Position numbers and translations under genes: made by a program | Notes under the pieces: generated by a model | Databases searched by the model: none | Told to the model about the DNA's origin: nothing | The model's input: only the letters and a program-made list of their open reading frames with translations | Shown here: positions 1 to 5,991 of the stretch, in pieces | Layout: each line of letters starts with the position of its first letter | Numbering within the stretch: position 1 is the stretch's first letter | Origin: Pseudomonadota bacterium | GTDB taxonomy: Bacteria; Pseudomonadota; Alphaproteobacteria; Caulobacterales; Aquidulcibacteraceae | Direction of reading: 5' to 3' | Length of the DNA stretch: 8,761 bases | NCBI GenBank assembly: GCA_023410295.1 | Contig: JAEYPY010000026.1 | Coordinates: forward strand, 1-8,761

Positions 1-813
1 GACGCCAACCGTCCGCGCGTCATCGAGCCAAGCCCAGTCCACATCCGCCGCCGACCCAACCAACCGCGCATCGCGCGCGCCCGCTCGCCGCGCCACTTCG
101 ACGAGCCGCACTGAGTTGGAGCTCTTCGGCGAGCCGATCACCAGCACCAGGTCCGCATCGCGCGCCATCGCCTTCACCGCGTCTTGGCGGTTGGTGGTCG
201 CGTAGCAGATGTCTTCCTTGTGCGGCGCCGCAATGCCGGGAAAGCGCCGCTGCAGCACGCCGACCATCTCGGCGGTGTCGTCCACCGAGAGCGTCGTCTG
301 CGTCACGAACGAAAGCTTGGAAGGGTCGCGCGGGGCGAACGCTTCGGCGTCCTCCACCGTCTCCAGCAAAGTGATCGATCCCTCCGGCAGTTGACCCATT
401 GTGCCGATCACTTCCGGATGGCCCGCGTGACCGATCAGGACGATCTCGCGCCCGGCGTCGAAATGGCGCTGCGCCTCCACATGCACCTTCGAAACAAGCG
501 GGCAGGTGGCGTCGACATAGATCATCTCGCGCCGCTTGGCCTCGGCCGGCACCGTCTTCGGCACGCCATGCGCAGAGAAGATCACCGGGCGGTCGGCAGG
601 GCACTGATCAAGCTCTTCGACGAACACCGCGCCCAGCCGCTCCAGCCGCTCCACGACGTGGCGGTTGTGCACAATCTCGTGACGCACGTAGACTGGCGCG
701 CCCCACTTCCGGATCGCCTGCTCGACGATCTGGATGGCCCGGTCAACGCCGGCGCAGAAGCCGCGCGGGGCCGCAAGCAGGATTGAAATCGGGCGTTTTT
801 CGGGCGCACTCAT
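1..813 (-). CDS. ispH: 4-hydroxy-3-methylbut-2-enyl diphosphate reductase (IspH/LytB), 3' end cut by window edge
   Basis: IspH is the iron-sulfur enzyme of the last step of the MEP pathway; it reduces HMBPP to IPP and DMAPP in the cytosol. The frame runs open from the ATG at 813 to the left edge, giving the first 271 residues of a protein usually about 310-320 long. The three [4Fe-4S] cysteines of the family are visible: C20 in PRGFCAGVDRA, C104 in DATCPLVSKVH and C203 in DICYATTNRQ. Substrate-pocket residues also match: H49 (RHEIVHN), H82 (FSAHG), H132 and E134 (GHPEV), and the SSNS motif at 231-234. The start fits because only about ten residues precede the first conserved strand. No clear Shine-Dalgarno precedes it. 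The gene is divergent from the lipoprotein gene at 949. The identification is secure; only the C-terminus is missing. Confidence 0.97.
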   Translation of the reverse strand, partial: MSAPEKRPISILLAAPRGFCAGVDRAIQIVEQAIRKWGAPVYVRHEIVHNRHVVERLERLGAVFVEELDQCPADRPVIFSAHGVPKTVPAEAKRREMIYVDATCPLVSKVHVEAQRHFDAGREIVLIGHAGHPEVIGTMGQLPEGSITLLETVEDAEAFAPRDPSKLSFVTQTTLSVDDTAEMVGVLQRRFPGIAAPHKEDICYATTNRQDAVKAMARDADLVLVIGSPKSSNSVRLVEVARRAGARDARLVGSAADVDWAWLDDARTVGV

Positions 814-836
814 CGGCTTACTGGCGAACTTTTCTC

Positions 837-855
837 ACAAGGCGCCCGGCCTTGT
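837..855. promoter_or_regulatory. Perfect inverted repeat in the ispH/lipoprotein divergent spacer
   Basis: ACAAGGC at 837-843 and GCCTTGT at 849-855 form a perfect 7-bp dyad around a 5-nt centre. It lies 24 nt before the ispH start codon, in the only spacer between two divergent genes. It could be an operator or a hairpin in the ispH 5' leader. A weak rightward promoter guess overlaps it (TTGTTG at 852-857 and CTATCA at 877-882, 19-nt spacing). The dyad is seen in the sequence; any function is inference. Confidence 0.3.
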
Positions 856-948
856 TGCGGGGGGCGCGGGGCAAAGCTATCACGGCCCGTCGATGGCGCG
901 GGGTGAGGCATGGTAGCCGCCCGCCCGAAGTGGGGAAGAGGTCCTTAT

Positions 949-1605
949 ATGAAGCTCCGCGCCGTACTTGTCATGGGAATGACTGTCCTCGCGCTTGGCG
1001 CCTGCACCTTGGGTCGCAGCGGCACGCGCACGGTCGAACTGCCCGGCGGCGTGACGCCGGAGGAAACCCAGCAGCGCGATCCCAACTTCGTCGAGCGCCT
1101 GTTCAGCGGCGACACCCGCCCCAACGCGGGCCCATGCCCGCTGATGGGGGTCGTCTACGAGAACTCGCGCCTGGTCGACTTCGCCCAGCCGGGCAACGAG
1201 CGCTACGCCAACATCGAGTTCACCGGTGAGATGCAAGGCATTCGCGGCCTCTGCCGTTATATCGAGTCCGACCCGATCGCGATGACGCTTGAGATCGACA
1301 TGGCGTTCGGACGCGGCCCCGCCGCCACTGGTGACCGCCAGACCTATCGCTATTGGGTCGCCGTCGCCCGCCGAGGCGTGGCGCCGATCGAGAAGGCCTA
1401 TTTCGATGTCGACGTCCGCTGGGACCGCGGCGAAGCCATCGTCACGCGCACCGAAGAGATCAACAACATCGTCATCCCGCGCGCGACCGCCGAAACCTCC
1501 GGCGCCAATTTCGAAATCCTGGTCGGCTTCGAGCTGACTCCGGATCAGCTGGCCTTCAATCGCGCCGGCAAGCGCTTCCGCATCGATTCCGGCCAGTCGG
1601 GCTAA
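949..1605 (+). CDS. Putative lipoprotein of unknown function
   Basis: A 218-residue protein that I cannot assign to a named family. The N-terminus is a lipoprotein signal: basic MKLR, a hydrophobic stretch 5-16, then the lipobox L16-G17-A18-C19. Residue 20 is Thr, with no Asp at +2, which in the enterobacterial rule would favour outer-membrane sorting. Two further cysteines (C63 in GPCPLMG, C102 in GLCRY) could form a disulfide in the periplasm. The rest alternates polar and hydrophobic residues, as in a small beta-rich domain, with no catalytic motif I recognise. I chose the ATG at 949 over the in-frame ATG at 910 because GGGGAAGAGG (932-941) is well placed before it and because the signal peptide then begins at residue 1. 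Divergent from ispH; argS follows after 91 nt on the same strand. A lipoprotein is likely; its job is unknown. Confidence 0.85.
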   Translation: MKLRAVLVMGMTVLALGACTLGRSGTRTVELPGGVTPEETQQRDPNFVERLFSGDTRPNAGPCPLMGVVYENSRLVDFAQPGNERYANIEFTGEMQGIRGLCRYIESDPIAMTLEIDMAFGRGPAATGDRQTYRYWVAVARRGVAPIEKAYFDVDVRWDRGEAIVTRTEEINNIVIPRATAETSGANFEILVGFELTPDQLAFNRAGKRFRIDSGQSG

Positions 1606-1666
1606 GTCAGGCGCTAGGTAATATGCAGTAGCGCGCGCGCCCCGCGTCTTCGCGCGTTCTTGCGTT

Positions 1667-1694
1667 CCTACTGCCCACTGCCTACTGCCTACGC
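1667..1694 (+). repeat. Four-unit imperfect heptamer tandem repeat upstream of argS
   Basis: Four consecutive 7-mers: CCTACTG, CCCACTG, CCTACTG and CCTACGC. The tract ends 2 nt before the argS ATG, so it fills the place where a ribosome binding site would be. On the other strand it reads as the CAGTAGG/CAGTGGG type of simple repeat. The repeat is directly visible; an effect on argS translation is inference. Confidence 0.7.
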
Positions 1695-1696
1695 CC

Positions 1697-3484
1697 ATGA
1701 AAGACTTCGCCGCCGCACTGACGGAGGCTAACGCCGCCGTTTTCACTTCGCTTGGCCTCGACGCAAAGCACGCCGACGTGCGCCGCTCTGATCGGCCGGA
1801 CCTTGGCGAGTTCCAGGCCAATGGCGCGCTCGCCGCCTCCAAGTCCGCGGGCAAGAAGCCGATTGAGATTGCGCAGAGCGTGGTGGCCGGCTGGACGGCA
1901 ACGTCGCTCGCGCCCGCGCCCACTGTCGCCGGACCGGGCTTTCTCAACTTCACCGTCACGCCCGCCGCGCTGACTGAACGCGCGCAGGCCATCGCCGACG
2001 ACAGCCGCGCCGGCGCTTCCACTGTGTCGCCGCGCCGCGTCATCGTCGATTATGGCGGGCCGAACGTCGCTAAAGGAATGCACGTCGGGCACCTGCGCGC
2101 CTCCATCATAGGTGAAAGCATCAAGCGCATCTTCCGTTTCCGCGGCGATGAAGTCTGGGGCGACGCGCACTTCGGCGACTGGGGCTTCCAGATGGGCCTC
2201 GTCATCACCGCGCTCGAAGACGAACTCGGCGGCTTTGATGATCGCGCCAAGCTTGATGCACGCTTGAAGACGCTAACCCTCGATCAGCTCGAGGCGATCT
2301 ATCCGGCCTACGCCGCCAAGGTGCGCGACGGCGATGTCGATGTGCGCGACCGCGCCCGCAAGGCGACCGCCGCGCTGCAGGGCGGCAGCGAACTCCACCG
2401 CACCATCTGGAAAGCCATGCACGACGTTTCGATGGCGGCGCAGAAGCGGGACTTCGCCGCCCTCGGCGTCGACTTCGATCTCTGGCTCGGCGAGAGCGAT
2501 GCCGATCCGCTGATCCCGGACATGGTCAAGGACCTCGAAGCCAAGGGCCTGCTGGAGGAAGACCAGGGCGCGCGCATCCTCCGCGTCGCCAACCCAGGCG
2601 AGACCAAGAAGAAAAAGCTCGACGACGGCACGGTGGTGGAGGTCGAAAGCCCTGATCCGCTGCTGGTGGTCTCGTCCGAAGGCTCGGCCATGTATGGCAC
2701 GACCGATCTCGCCACCATCGTCCAGCGCGTGCGCGATCAGAACCCGGATCTCGTGCTCTACGTGGTCGATCAGCGTCAGGCCGATCACTTCGAGCAGGTC
2801 TACCGCGCCGCGGCCAAGGCCGGCTACATCGCCCGCGACAGGCTTGAGCACGTCGGCTTCGGCACCATGAACGGACCGGACGGCAAGCCGTTCAAGACCC
2901 GCGCCGGCGGCGTCTTGAAGCTGCAGGACCTCATCGGCCAGGCTGAAGAGAAAGCGCGCCAGCGGCTCAAGGAGAACGAGATCGGCGCCGACTTCGCGGC
3001 CGAGGAGTTCGAGGACGTCGCGCACAAGATCGCCATCGCCGCCATCAAGTTCGCCGACCTCATGAACTTCCGCGGCATCTCATATGTCTTCGACCTCGAC
3101 CGCTTCATGAGCTTCGAGGGCAAGACGGGGCCGTACCTCCTGTACCAGGCGGTACGCATCAAGAGCATCATGCGCCGCGCCGAAGGCGAGGGCGCCGGGC
3201 CCGGCCCGATCAAGATCGAACACGACGCCGAGCGTGGGCTGGTGCTGGCGCTCGATGCGTTCGACGGCGCACTTCGCGCCGCCTACGACAAGCGCGCCCC
3301 GCACTTCCTGGCCGAGCACGCTTACGCGCTGGCCCAGGCCTTCTCCGGCTTCTACGCCAACTGCCCGATCATGCAGTCGGAACCGCCCGTCCGCGCCTCA
3401 CGCCTCGCGCTCGCGGGCGCAGCGCTAAAGCAGCTCACGCTGACGCTGGACCTGCTGGGCTTGGCGATCCCCGAGCGCATGTAG
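1697..3484 (+). CDS. argS: Arginyl-tRNA synthetase
   Basis: Class I aminoacyl-tRNA synthetase that charges tRNA-Arg with arginine in the cytosol. It has 595 residues, close to the 577 of E. coli. Domain order: an N-terminal tRNA-recognition domain, residues 1 to about 100, with GEFQANGAL; the catalytic Rossmann fold with the HIGH-type signature H129-V-G-H132 in GMHVGHLRASI; the E. coli-type substitute for KMSKS, FKTRAGG at 399-405; then the helical anticodon-binding domain with GPYLLYQAVRI and the typical C-terminus LLGLAIPERM. The ATG at 1697 matches the family N-terminus, and no upstream in-frame ATG exists. Unusually, no purine-rich ribosome binding site precedes it; a heptamer tandem repeat (1667-1694) occupies that position. 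It probably has its own transcript or is read through from the lipoprotein gene. Confidence 0.98.
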   Translation: MKDFAAALTEANAAVFTSLGLDAKHADVRRSDRPDLGEFQANGALAASKSAGKKPIEIAQSVVAGWTATSLAPAPTVAGPGFLNFTVTPAALTERAQAIADDSRAGASTVSPRRVIVDYGGPNVAKGMHVGHLRASIIGESIKRIFRFRGDEVWGDAHFGDWGFQMGLVITALEDELGGFDDRAKLDARLKTLTLDQLEAIYPAYAAKVRDGDVDVRDRARKATAALQGGSELHRTIWKAMHDVSMAAQKRDFAALGVDFDLWLGESDADPLIPDMVKDLEAKGLLEEDQGARILRVANPGETKKKKLDDGTVVEVESPDPLLVVSSEGSAMYGTTDLATIVQRVRDQNPDLVLYVVDQRQADHFEQVYRAAAKAGYIARDRLEHVGFGTMNGPDGKPFKTRAGGVLKLQDLIGQAEEKARQRLKENEIGADFAAEEFEDVAHKIAIAAIKFADLMNFRGISYVFDLDRFMSFEGKTGPYLLYQAVRIKSIMRRAEGEGAGPGPIKIEHDAERGLVLALDAFDGALRAAYDKRAPHFLAEHAYALAQAFSGFYANCPIMQSEPPVRASRLALAGAALKQLTLTLDLLGLAIPERM

Positions 3485-3487
3485 GTT

Positions 3488-3531
3488 GGAGCGCGCCGAT
3501 CGCGCATGCGTCGCCGTAGGCGCCGCGCTCC
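3488..3531. repeat. Inverted repeat just after argS, REP-like or weak terminator
   Basis: GGAGCGCG (3488-3495) is exactly complementary to CGCGCTCC (3524-3531), with 28 nt between that are themselves rich in CG palindromes (for example GCGCATGCG). It begins 4 nt after the argS stop codon. No T-run follows, so a classical intrinsic terminator is doubtful. The left arm continues as GAGCGCGCCG, a 10-mer also found at 5329-5338 within another hairpin ending in CGCTCC. The two may belong to one family of interspersed palindromes. Confidence 0.4.
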
Positions 3532-3594
3532 CTATCTTCAGCATCGCGCCAGCCGCCTCGCACCGCAACCGCCATCGCGCTACATCTAGCGTCG

Positions 3595-4980
3595 ATGACC
3601 GACCTTTATGCGCGACTCGCTCAAGTGCTTGGGCCCAAGGGCCACGCCACTGACGCCGAAACACTGGCTCCTTATCTGGTTGAGTGGCGCGGCCGCTACC
3701 GCCGCACGACGCCGTTCCTTGCGCTTCCGCAAAGCACGGAGGAGGTGGCTCAGATCGTGCGCCTTTGCGCCGAAGCGGGCGTTCCCATTACGCCGCAAGG
3801 CGGCAACACCGGCATGGTCGGCGGCCAGATCCCGTCTGGTGAAGTGCTGCTTTCACTTAAGCGCATGAACCGCATCCGCAGCGTCGATGCGGCCAACGAT
3901 TCGCTCATCGCCGAAGCCGGTGTGATTCTCTCCGCGGTGCAGCAAGCGGCAGCCGAATCGGATCGACTCTTCCCTTTGAGTCTCGCCAGCGAAGGCAGCG
4001 CAACGATCGGCGGCCTCGCCTCGACCAACGCCGGCGGCGTCCACGTGCTGCGCTATGGCATGATGCGCGATCTTGTCCTGGGGCTCGAAGCGGTGCTGCC
4101 GGACGGGCGCATCTTCTCCGGCCTCAAGGGTCTCAGGAAGGACAACACCGGCTACGACCTGAAGCAGCTCTTCATTGGCGCCGAGGGCACGCTGGGCGTC
4201 GTCACGGCGGCCTGTCTCAAGCTCCATCCGCGCCCGTGCGCGCACGAGGTGGCGCTCGCCGCCGTGCCGTCGCCCGAGGCGGCGCTCGACCTCTTGCAGC
4301 GGATGAAGGCGATGACGGGCGCCGTCGCCGCGTTCGAGATCATGAACCGGCTCTCGGTTGATCTTGTCGTCAAGAACGTCGCCGGCCGCCGCGACCCCGC
4401 GCCCGCCGCGGCCTTCATGGTGCTGATCGAGTTCGAAGCGATGAACGCCCAGGGCCTGCGCGACAGCATCGAAACCGCGCTCGCCAGCGCCGTTGAAGCG
4501 GGCGAAGCTGAGACCGCGCTAATTGCTGAAAATGCTAGCCAGGCAAAGGATTTCTGGCGCATTCGCGAAGATATCTCCGCTGGCCATCGTCCCGAAGGCG
4601 CGCAAGTGAACCACGATGTCAGCGTGCCGGTTTCGCAGACGCCGGCGTTTCTCGCGCGCGCCAATCCGGCAATGGAAGCGATCTGCCCGGGCGCGCGCAT
4701 CGTCGCCTTCGGGCACATGGGCGACGGCAACTTTCACTACAGTGTGCTTCAGCCCGAGGGCATGGCGCGCGATGCTTTTCCGGCCGAGCTCCTCAGCCAA
4801 ACGGTCTACGCCATCGCCGTCGAACTCGGCGGATCCATCTCCGCCGAGCATGGCATCGGCGTTGCGCGGACCGGTGACCTCGCCCGCTTCAAGGACGCTG
4901 AGTCGCTCGCGCTGATGCGCGCGGTGAAGCGTGCAATTGATCCCGACAACATCATGAACCCGCGCGCGCTGTTGCCCTGA
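3595..4980 (+). CDS. FAD-binding D-2-hydroxyacid dehydrogenase, probably D-2-hydroxyglutarate dehydrogenase
   Basis: A 461-residue flavoprotein of the VAO/PCMH superfamily (FAD_binding_4 plus FAD-oxidase C domains), which oxidises D-2-hydroxyacids and passes electrons to an acceptor. FAD-domain signatures: PQGGNTGMVGGQIP (67-80), SEGSATIGGLASTNAGG (132-148) and GYDLKQLFIGAEGTLG (186-201). The C-terminal domain holds H374 and H381 in GHMGDGNFH and E418-H419 in SAEHGIG, the arrangement of metal ligands known in D-2-hydroxyglutarate and related D-lactate dehydrogenases. The usual tail NPRALLP ends the protein. D-2-hydroxyglutarate is favoured over D-lactate or glycolate from length and overall motif wording, but the substrate cannot be fixed by eye. 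The start at 3595 has no visible Shine-Dalgarno; stops close above it leave no upstream alternative. Its neighbours give no pathway clue. Confidence 0.9.
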   Translation: MTDLYARLAQVLGPKGHATDAETLAPYLVEWRGRYRRTTPFLALPQSTEEVAQIVRLCAEAGVPITPQGGNTGMVGGQIPSGEVLLSLKRMNRIRSVDAANDSLIAEAGVILSAVQQAAAESDRLFPLSLASEGSATIGGLASTNAGGVHVLRYGMMRDLVLGLEAVLPDGRIFSGLKGLRKDNTGYDLKQLFIGAEGTLGVVTAACLKLHPRPCAHEVALAAVPSPEAALDLLQRMKAMTGAVAAFEIMNRLSVDLVVKNVAGRRDPAPAAAFMVLIEFEAMNAQGLRDSIETALASAVEAGEAETALIAENASQAKDFWRIREDISAGHRPEGAQVNHDVSVPVSQTPAFLARANPAMEAICPGARIVAFGHMGDGNFHYSVLQPEGMARDAFPAELLSQTVYAIAVELGGSISAEHGIGVARTGDLARFKDAESLALMRAVKRAIDPDNIMNPRALLP

Positions 4981-5000
4981 TCGTCGCGTTCGAAACGATC
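4979..5000. other. Small inverted repeat overlapping the dehydrogenase stop codon
   Basis: GATCGT (4979-4984) pairs exactly with ACGATC (4995-5000) around a 10-nt loop that contains TTCGAA. It overlaps the last two bases of the stop codon. There is no T-run, so it is at best a weak transcription end or an mRNA 3' stabiliser. Confidence 0.25.
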
Positions 5001-5028
5001 GCGCGAATGCAAACTACAGAGCGCAAAC

Positions 5029-5048
5029 TTGCTTCGGACTCGAAGCGA
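5029..5048 (+). other. Hairpin in the spacer before the histone-like gene
   Basis: GCTTCG (5031-5036), loop GACT, CGAAGC (5041-5046): a perfect 6-bp stem with a tetraloop, extended to 8 by one wobble and one T-A pair. Shortly downstream an imperfect stem (about 5048-5071) is followed by six Ts (5077-5082). Together these could be a small RNA with a terminator, or a leader structure. No independent support. Confidence 0.25.
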
Positions 5049-5049
5049 T

Positions 5050-5127
5050 GCGATGTTGCAAAATCGTCGCGCGAAATTTTTTGCGTGCCGATTGTGCTTG
5101 CACATGACAATATGACGACGTAAGCGG
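5050..5127 (+). promoter_or_regulatory. AT-richer probable promoter region of the histone-like gene
   Basis: This is the most AT-rich part of the window, with A4 and T6 tracts, immediately before a gene that has a strong ribosome binding site. A weak sigma-70-like pair is TTGCAC (5098-5103) and TAAGCG (5121-5126) with 17-nt spacing. A short dyad, TGTGC-TT-GCACA (5093-5104), overlaps the proposed -35 and could bind a regulator. The exact promoter elements are a guess; that a promoter lies here is likely from position and composition. Confidence 0.35.
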
Positions 5128-5160
5128 CGTTCATTGCCGTTACGAAGAAGGAGCCAGGGC

Positions 5161-5313
5161 ATGGCTAAGAAAGCAAAGAAGGCAGCGAAGAAGGTGGCCA
5201 AGAAGGCTGCTAAGAAGCGCACCGCCACGAAGAAAACGACGACGGCCGCCAAGAAGAAGGCGCCGCGCAAGGCCGCTAAGAAGCGCAAGACGGCCAAGCG
5301 CGCTTCCCGCTAA
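5161..5313 (+). CDS. Histone H1-like small Lys/Ala-rich DNA-binding protein
   Basis: A 50-residue protein with 20 Lys, 5 Arg and 15 Ala and no Asp, Glu or aromatic residue. The first 19 residues are almost wholly AKK/AAKK repeats. A Thr-rich middle (TATKKTTTAA, 21-30) and a KAPRKAAKK segment follow, then a final KRKTAKRASR. This is the character of eukaryotic H1 tails and of bacterial H1-like proteins (Hc1/AlgP type), which coat and compact DNA through charge, normally as disordered chains. The start is firm: AAGGAG (5148-5153) lies 7 nt before the ATG. The gene stands alone between two spacers and has a probable promoter above and a chain of hairpins below, so it is likely monocistronic and well expressed. 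DNA binding is inferred from composition; RNA or ribosome association is also possible. Confidence 0.88.
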   Translation: MAKKAKKAAKKVAKKAAKKRTATKKTTTAAKKKAPRKAAKKRKTAKRASR

Positions 5314-5320
5314 AAGCGGG
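5306..5320 (+). other. Hairpin overlapping the histone-like gene's stop codon
   Basis: CCCGCT (5306-5311), loop AAA, AGCGGG (5315-5320): a perfect 6-bp stem with an A3 loop. The TAA stop (5311-5313) sits in the top of the stem and loop. It could protect the 3' end or affect termination. No T-run follows. Confidence 0.4.
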
Positions 5321-5328
5321 GTCGCTCT

Positions 5329-5355
5329 GAGCGCGCCGCGTAATGCGGTCCGCTC
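5329..5355 (+). repeat. Second 3' hairpin, sharing a 10-mer with the argS-end repeat
   Basis: GAGCG (5329-5333) pairs with CGCTC (5351-5355), and inside it CCGC (5336-5339) pairs with GCGG (5345-5348), leaving a 2x2 internal loop and a 5-nt apical loop. The left arm GAGCGCGCCG is identical to 3489-3498 after argS, and both elements close with CGCTCC. Confidence 0.35.
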
Positions 5356-5382
5356 CAAAAGAACAAGGACGACAAGTCCACG

Positions 5383-5412
5383 AGATGCGCGTCGCGAAAG
5401 CGGCGCGCATCT
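5383..5412 (+). terminator. Strong GNRA-capped hairpin, probable terminator of the histone-like transcript
   Basis: AGATGCGCG (5383-5391), T, CGC, loop GAAA (5396-5399), GCG, G, CGCGCATCT (5404-5412): an uninterrupted 13-bp stem if the single T-G wobble is counted, with a GAAA tetraloop. It is followed by TCGTTTGG, a poor T-tract. The stability and the position 70 nt after a stop codon fit transcript end formation, with or without Rho. A stable 3' end of a small RNA is the alternative. Confidence 0.55.
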
Positions 5413-5562
5413 TCGTTTGGGGCGCCAGTATTCCAAGAGCGTTGGCCTGATGCCGGCATATCCGTCGGGTGATGTTGTGGTCGGACGCGCTATCCTTGCC
5501 GGCCGTAAGTTCTTTGTTTTTCTTGAGTCTTCAGTCAATTTCAGCGCAGCAAGGAGGCCTCG

Positions 5563-5991
5563 ATGAACGCCCCACGCACGCCCATCGCCGCTGCCGGCGT
5601 CGTTTGCTTTCGCGGCGACGAGGTCTTGCTGGTGCGCCGCGCGCAGCCGCCGCTTGAAGACAGTTGGTCACTGCCGGGCGGGCGAATCGAGTGGGGTGAG
5701 CGCGCAGCCGACGCTGCGCTACGCGAGCTGAAGGAAGAGACGCGCGTCGACGCCGACCTCATCGGCCTCATTGATGTGGTCGACGCCGTCTTCACCCGCC
5801 GGGGCGCGCCGGGTGAGTCGCCGTGGGGTCATTACGTCTTGATCGACTACGCCGCGCGGTGGCGCGCTGGTGAACCCAAAGGCGGCGACGACGCGCGCGA
5901 GGCCCGCTTCTTCGCAGGCGCCGAAATAGAATCACTTGCTCTCTGGTCCGAGACGACGCGCATCATCGCCGCCGCGCGGGCGATGCTCTAG
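5563..5991 (+). CDS. Nudix hydrolase (ADP-ribose pyrophosphatase-like)
   Basis: A 142-residue single-domain Nudix protein; the family hydrolyses nucleoside diphosphates linked to another group, with Mg2+. The Nudix box covers residues 40-62: G40, E46, then R54-E55-L56-x-E58-E59, ending T60-R61-V62, where Thr replaces the usual Gly. The metal-binding glutamates are intact. It begins with the usual first strand AAGVVCFRGDEVLLVRRA and has SWSLPGG just before the box, wording common in the COG1051/ADP-ribose group, but the substrate cannot be told from sequence. The start is supported by AAGGAGG (5551-5557), 5 nt upstream. About 150 nt above it (5413-5562) hold nothing else that I recognise and probably contain its promoter. 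The TAG stop lies in a CTAG shared with the stop of the convergent gene. Confidence 0.93.
   Translation: MNAPRTPIAAAGVVCFRGDEVLLVRRAQPPLEDSWSLPGGRIEWGERAADAALRELKEETRVDADLIGLIDVVDAVFTRRGAPGESPWGHYVLIDYAARWRAGEPKGGDDAREARFFAGAEIESLALWSETTRIIAAARAML

Noticed and set aside
184..786. 200-codon plus-strand frame over ispH
   Set aside because: Antisense to IspH, whose three cysteines and substrate residues are intact on the minus strand.
880..2043. 387-codon minus-strand frame across the lipoprotein gene and the argS start
   Set aside because: It lies over two well-supported plus-strand genes and reads through the heptamer repeat; no family resemblance.
2273..3025. 250-codon minus-strand frame inside argS
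   Set aside because: Wholly within the argS coding sequence, whose catalytic motifs are on the plus strand; a codon-bias shadow.
4979..5000. Intrinsic terminator of the dehydrogenase gene
   Set aside because: The stem is only 6 bp with a 10-nt loop and no T-run; kept only as a low-confidence dyad.
4806..5297. Minus-strand frame giving a very hydrophobic Phe/Ala/Leu N-terminus, like a membrane protein
   Set aside because: The hydrophobic stretch is simply the antisense of the AAG/GCC codons of the Lys/Ala-rich gene (TTC/CTT for AAG). The plus strand has the ribosome binding site.
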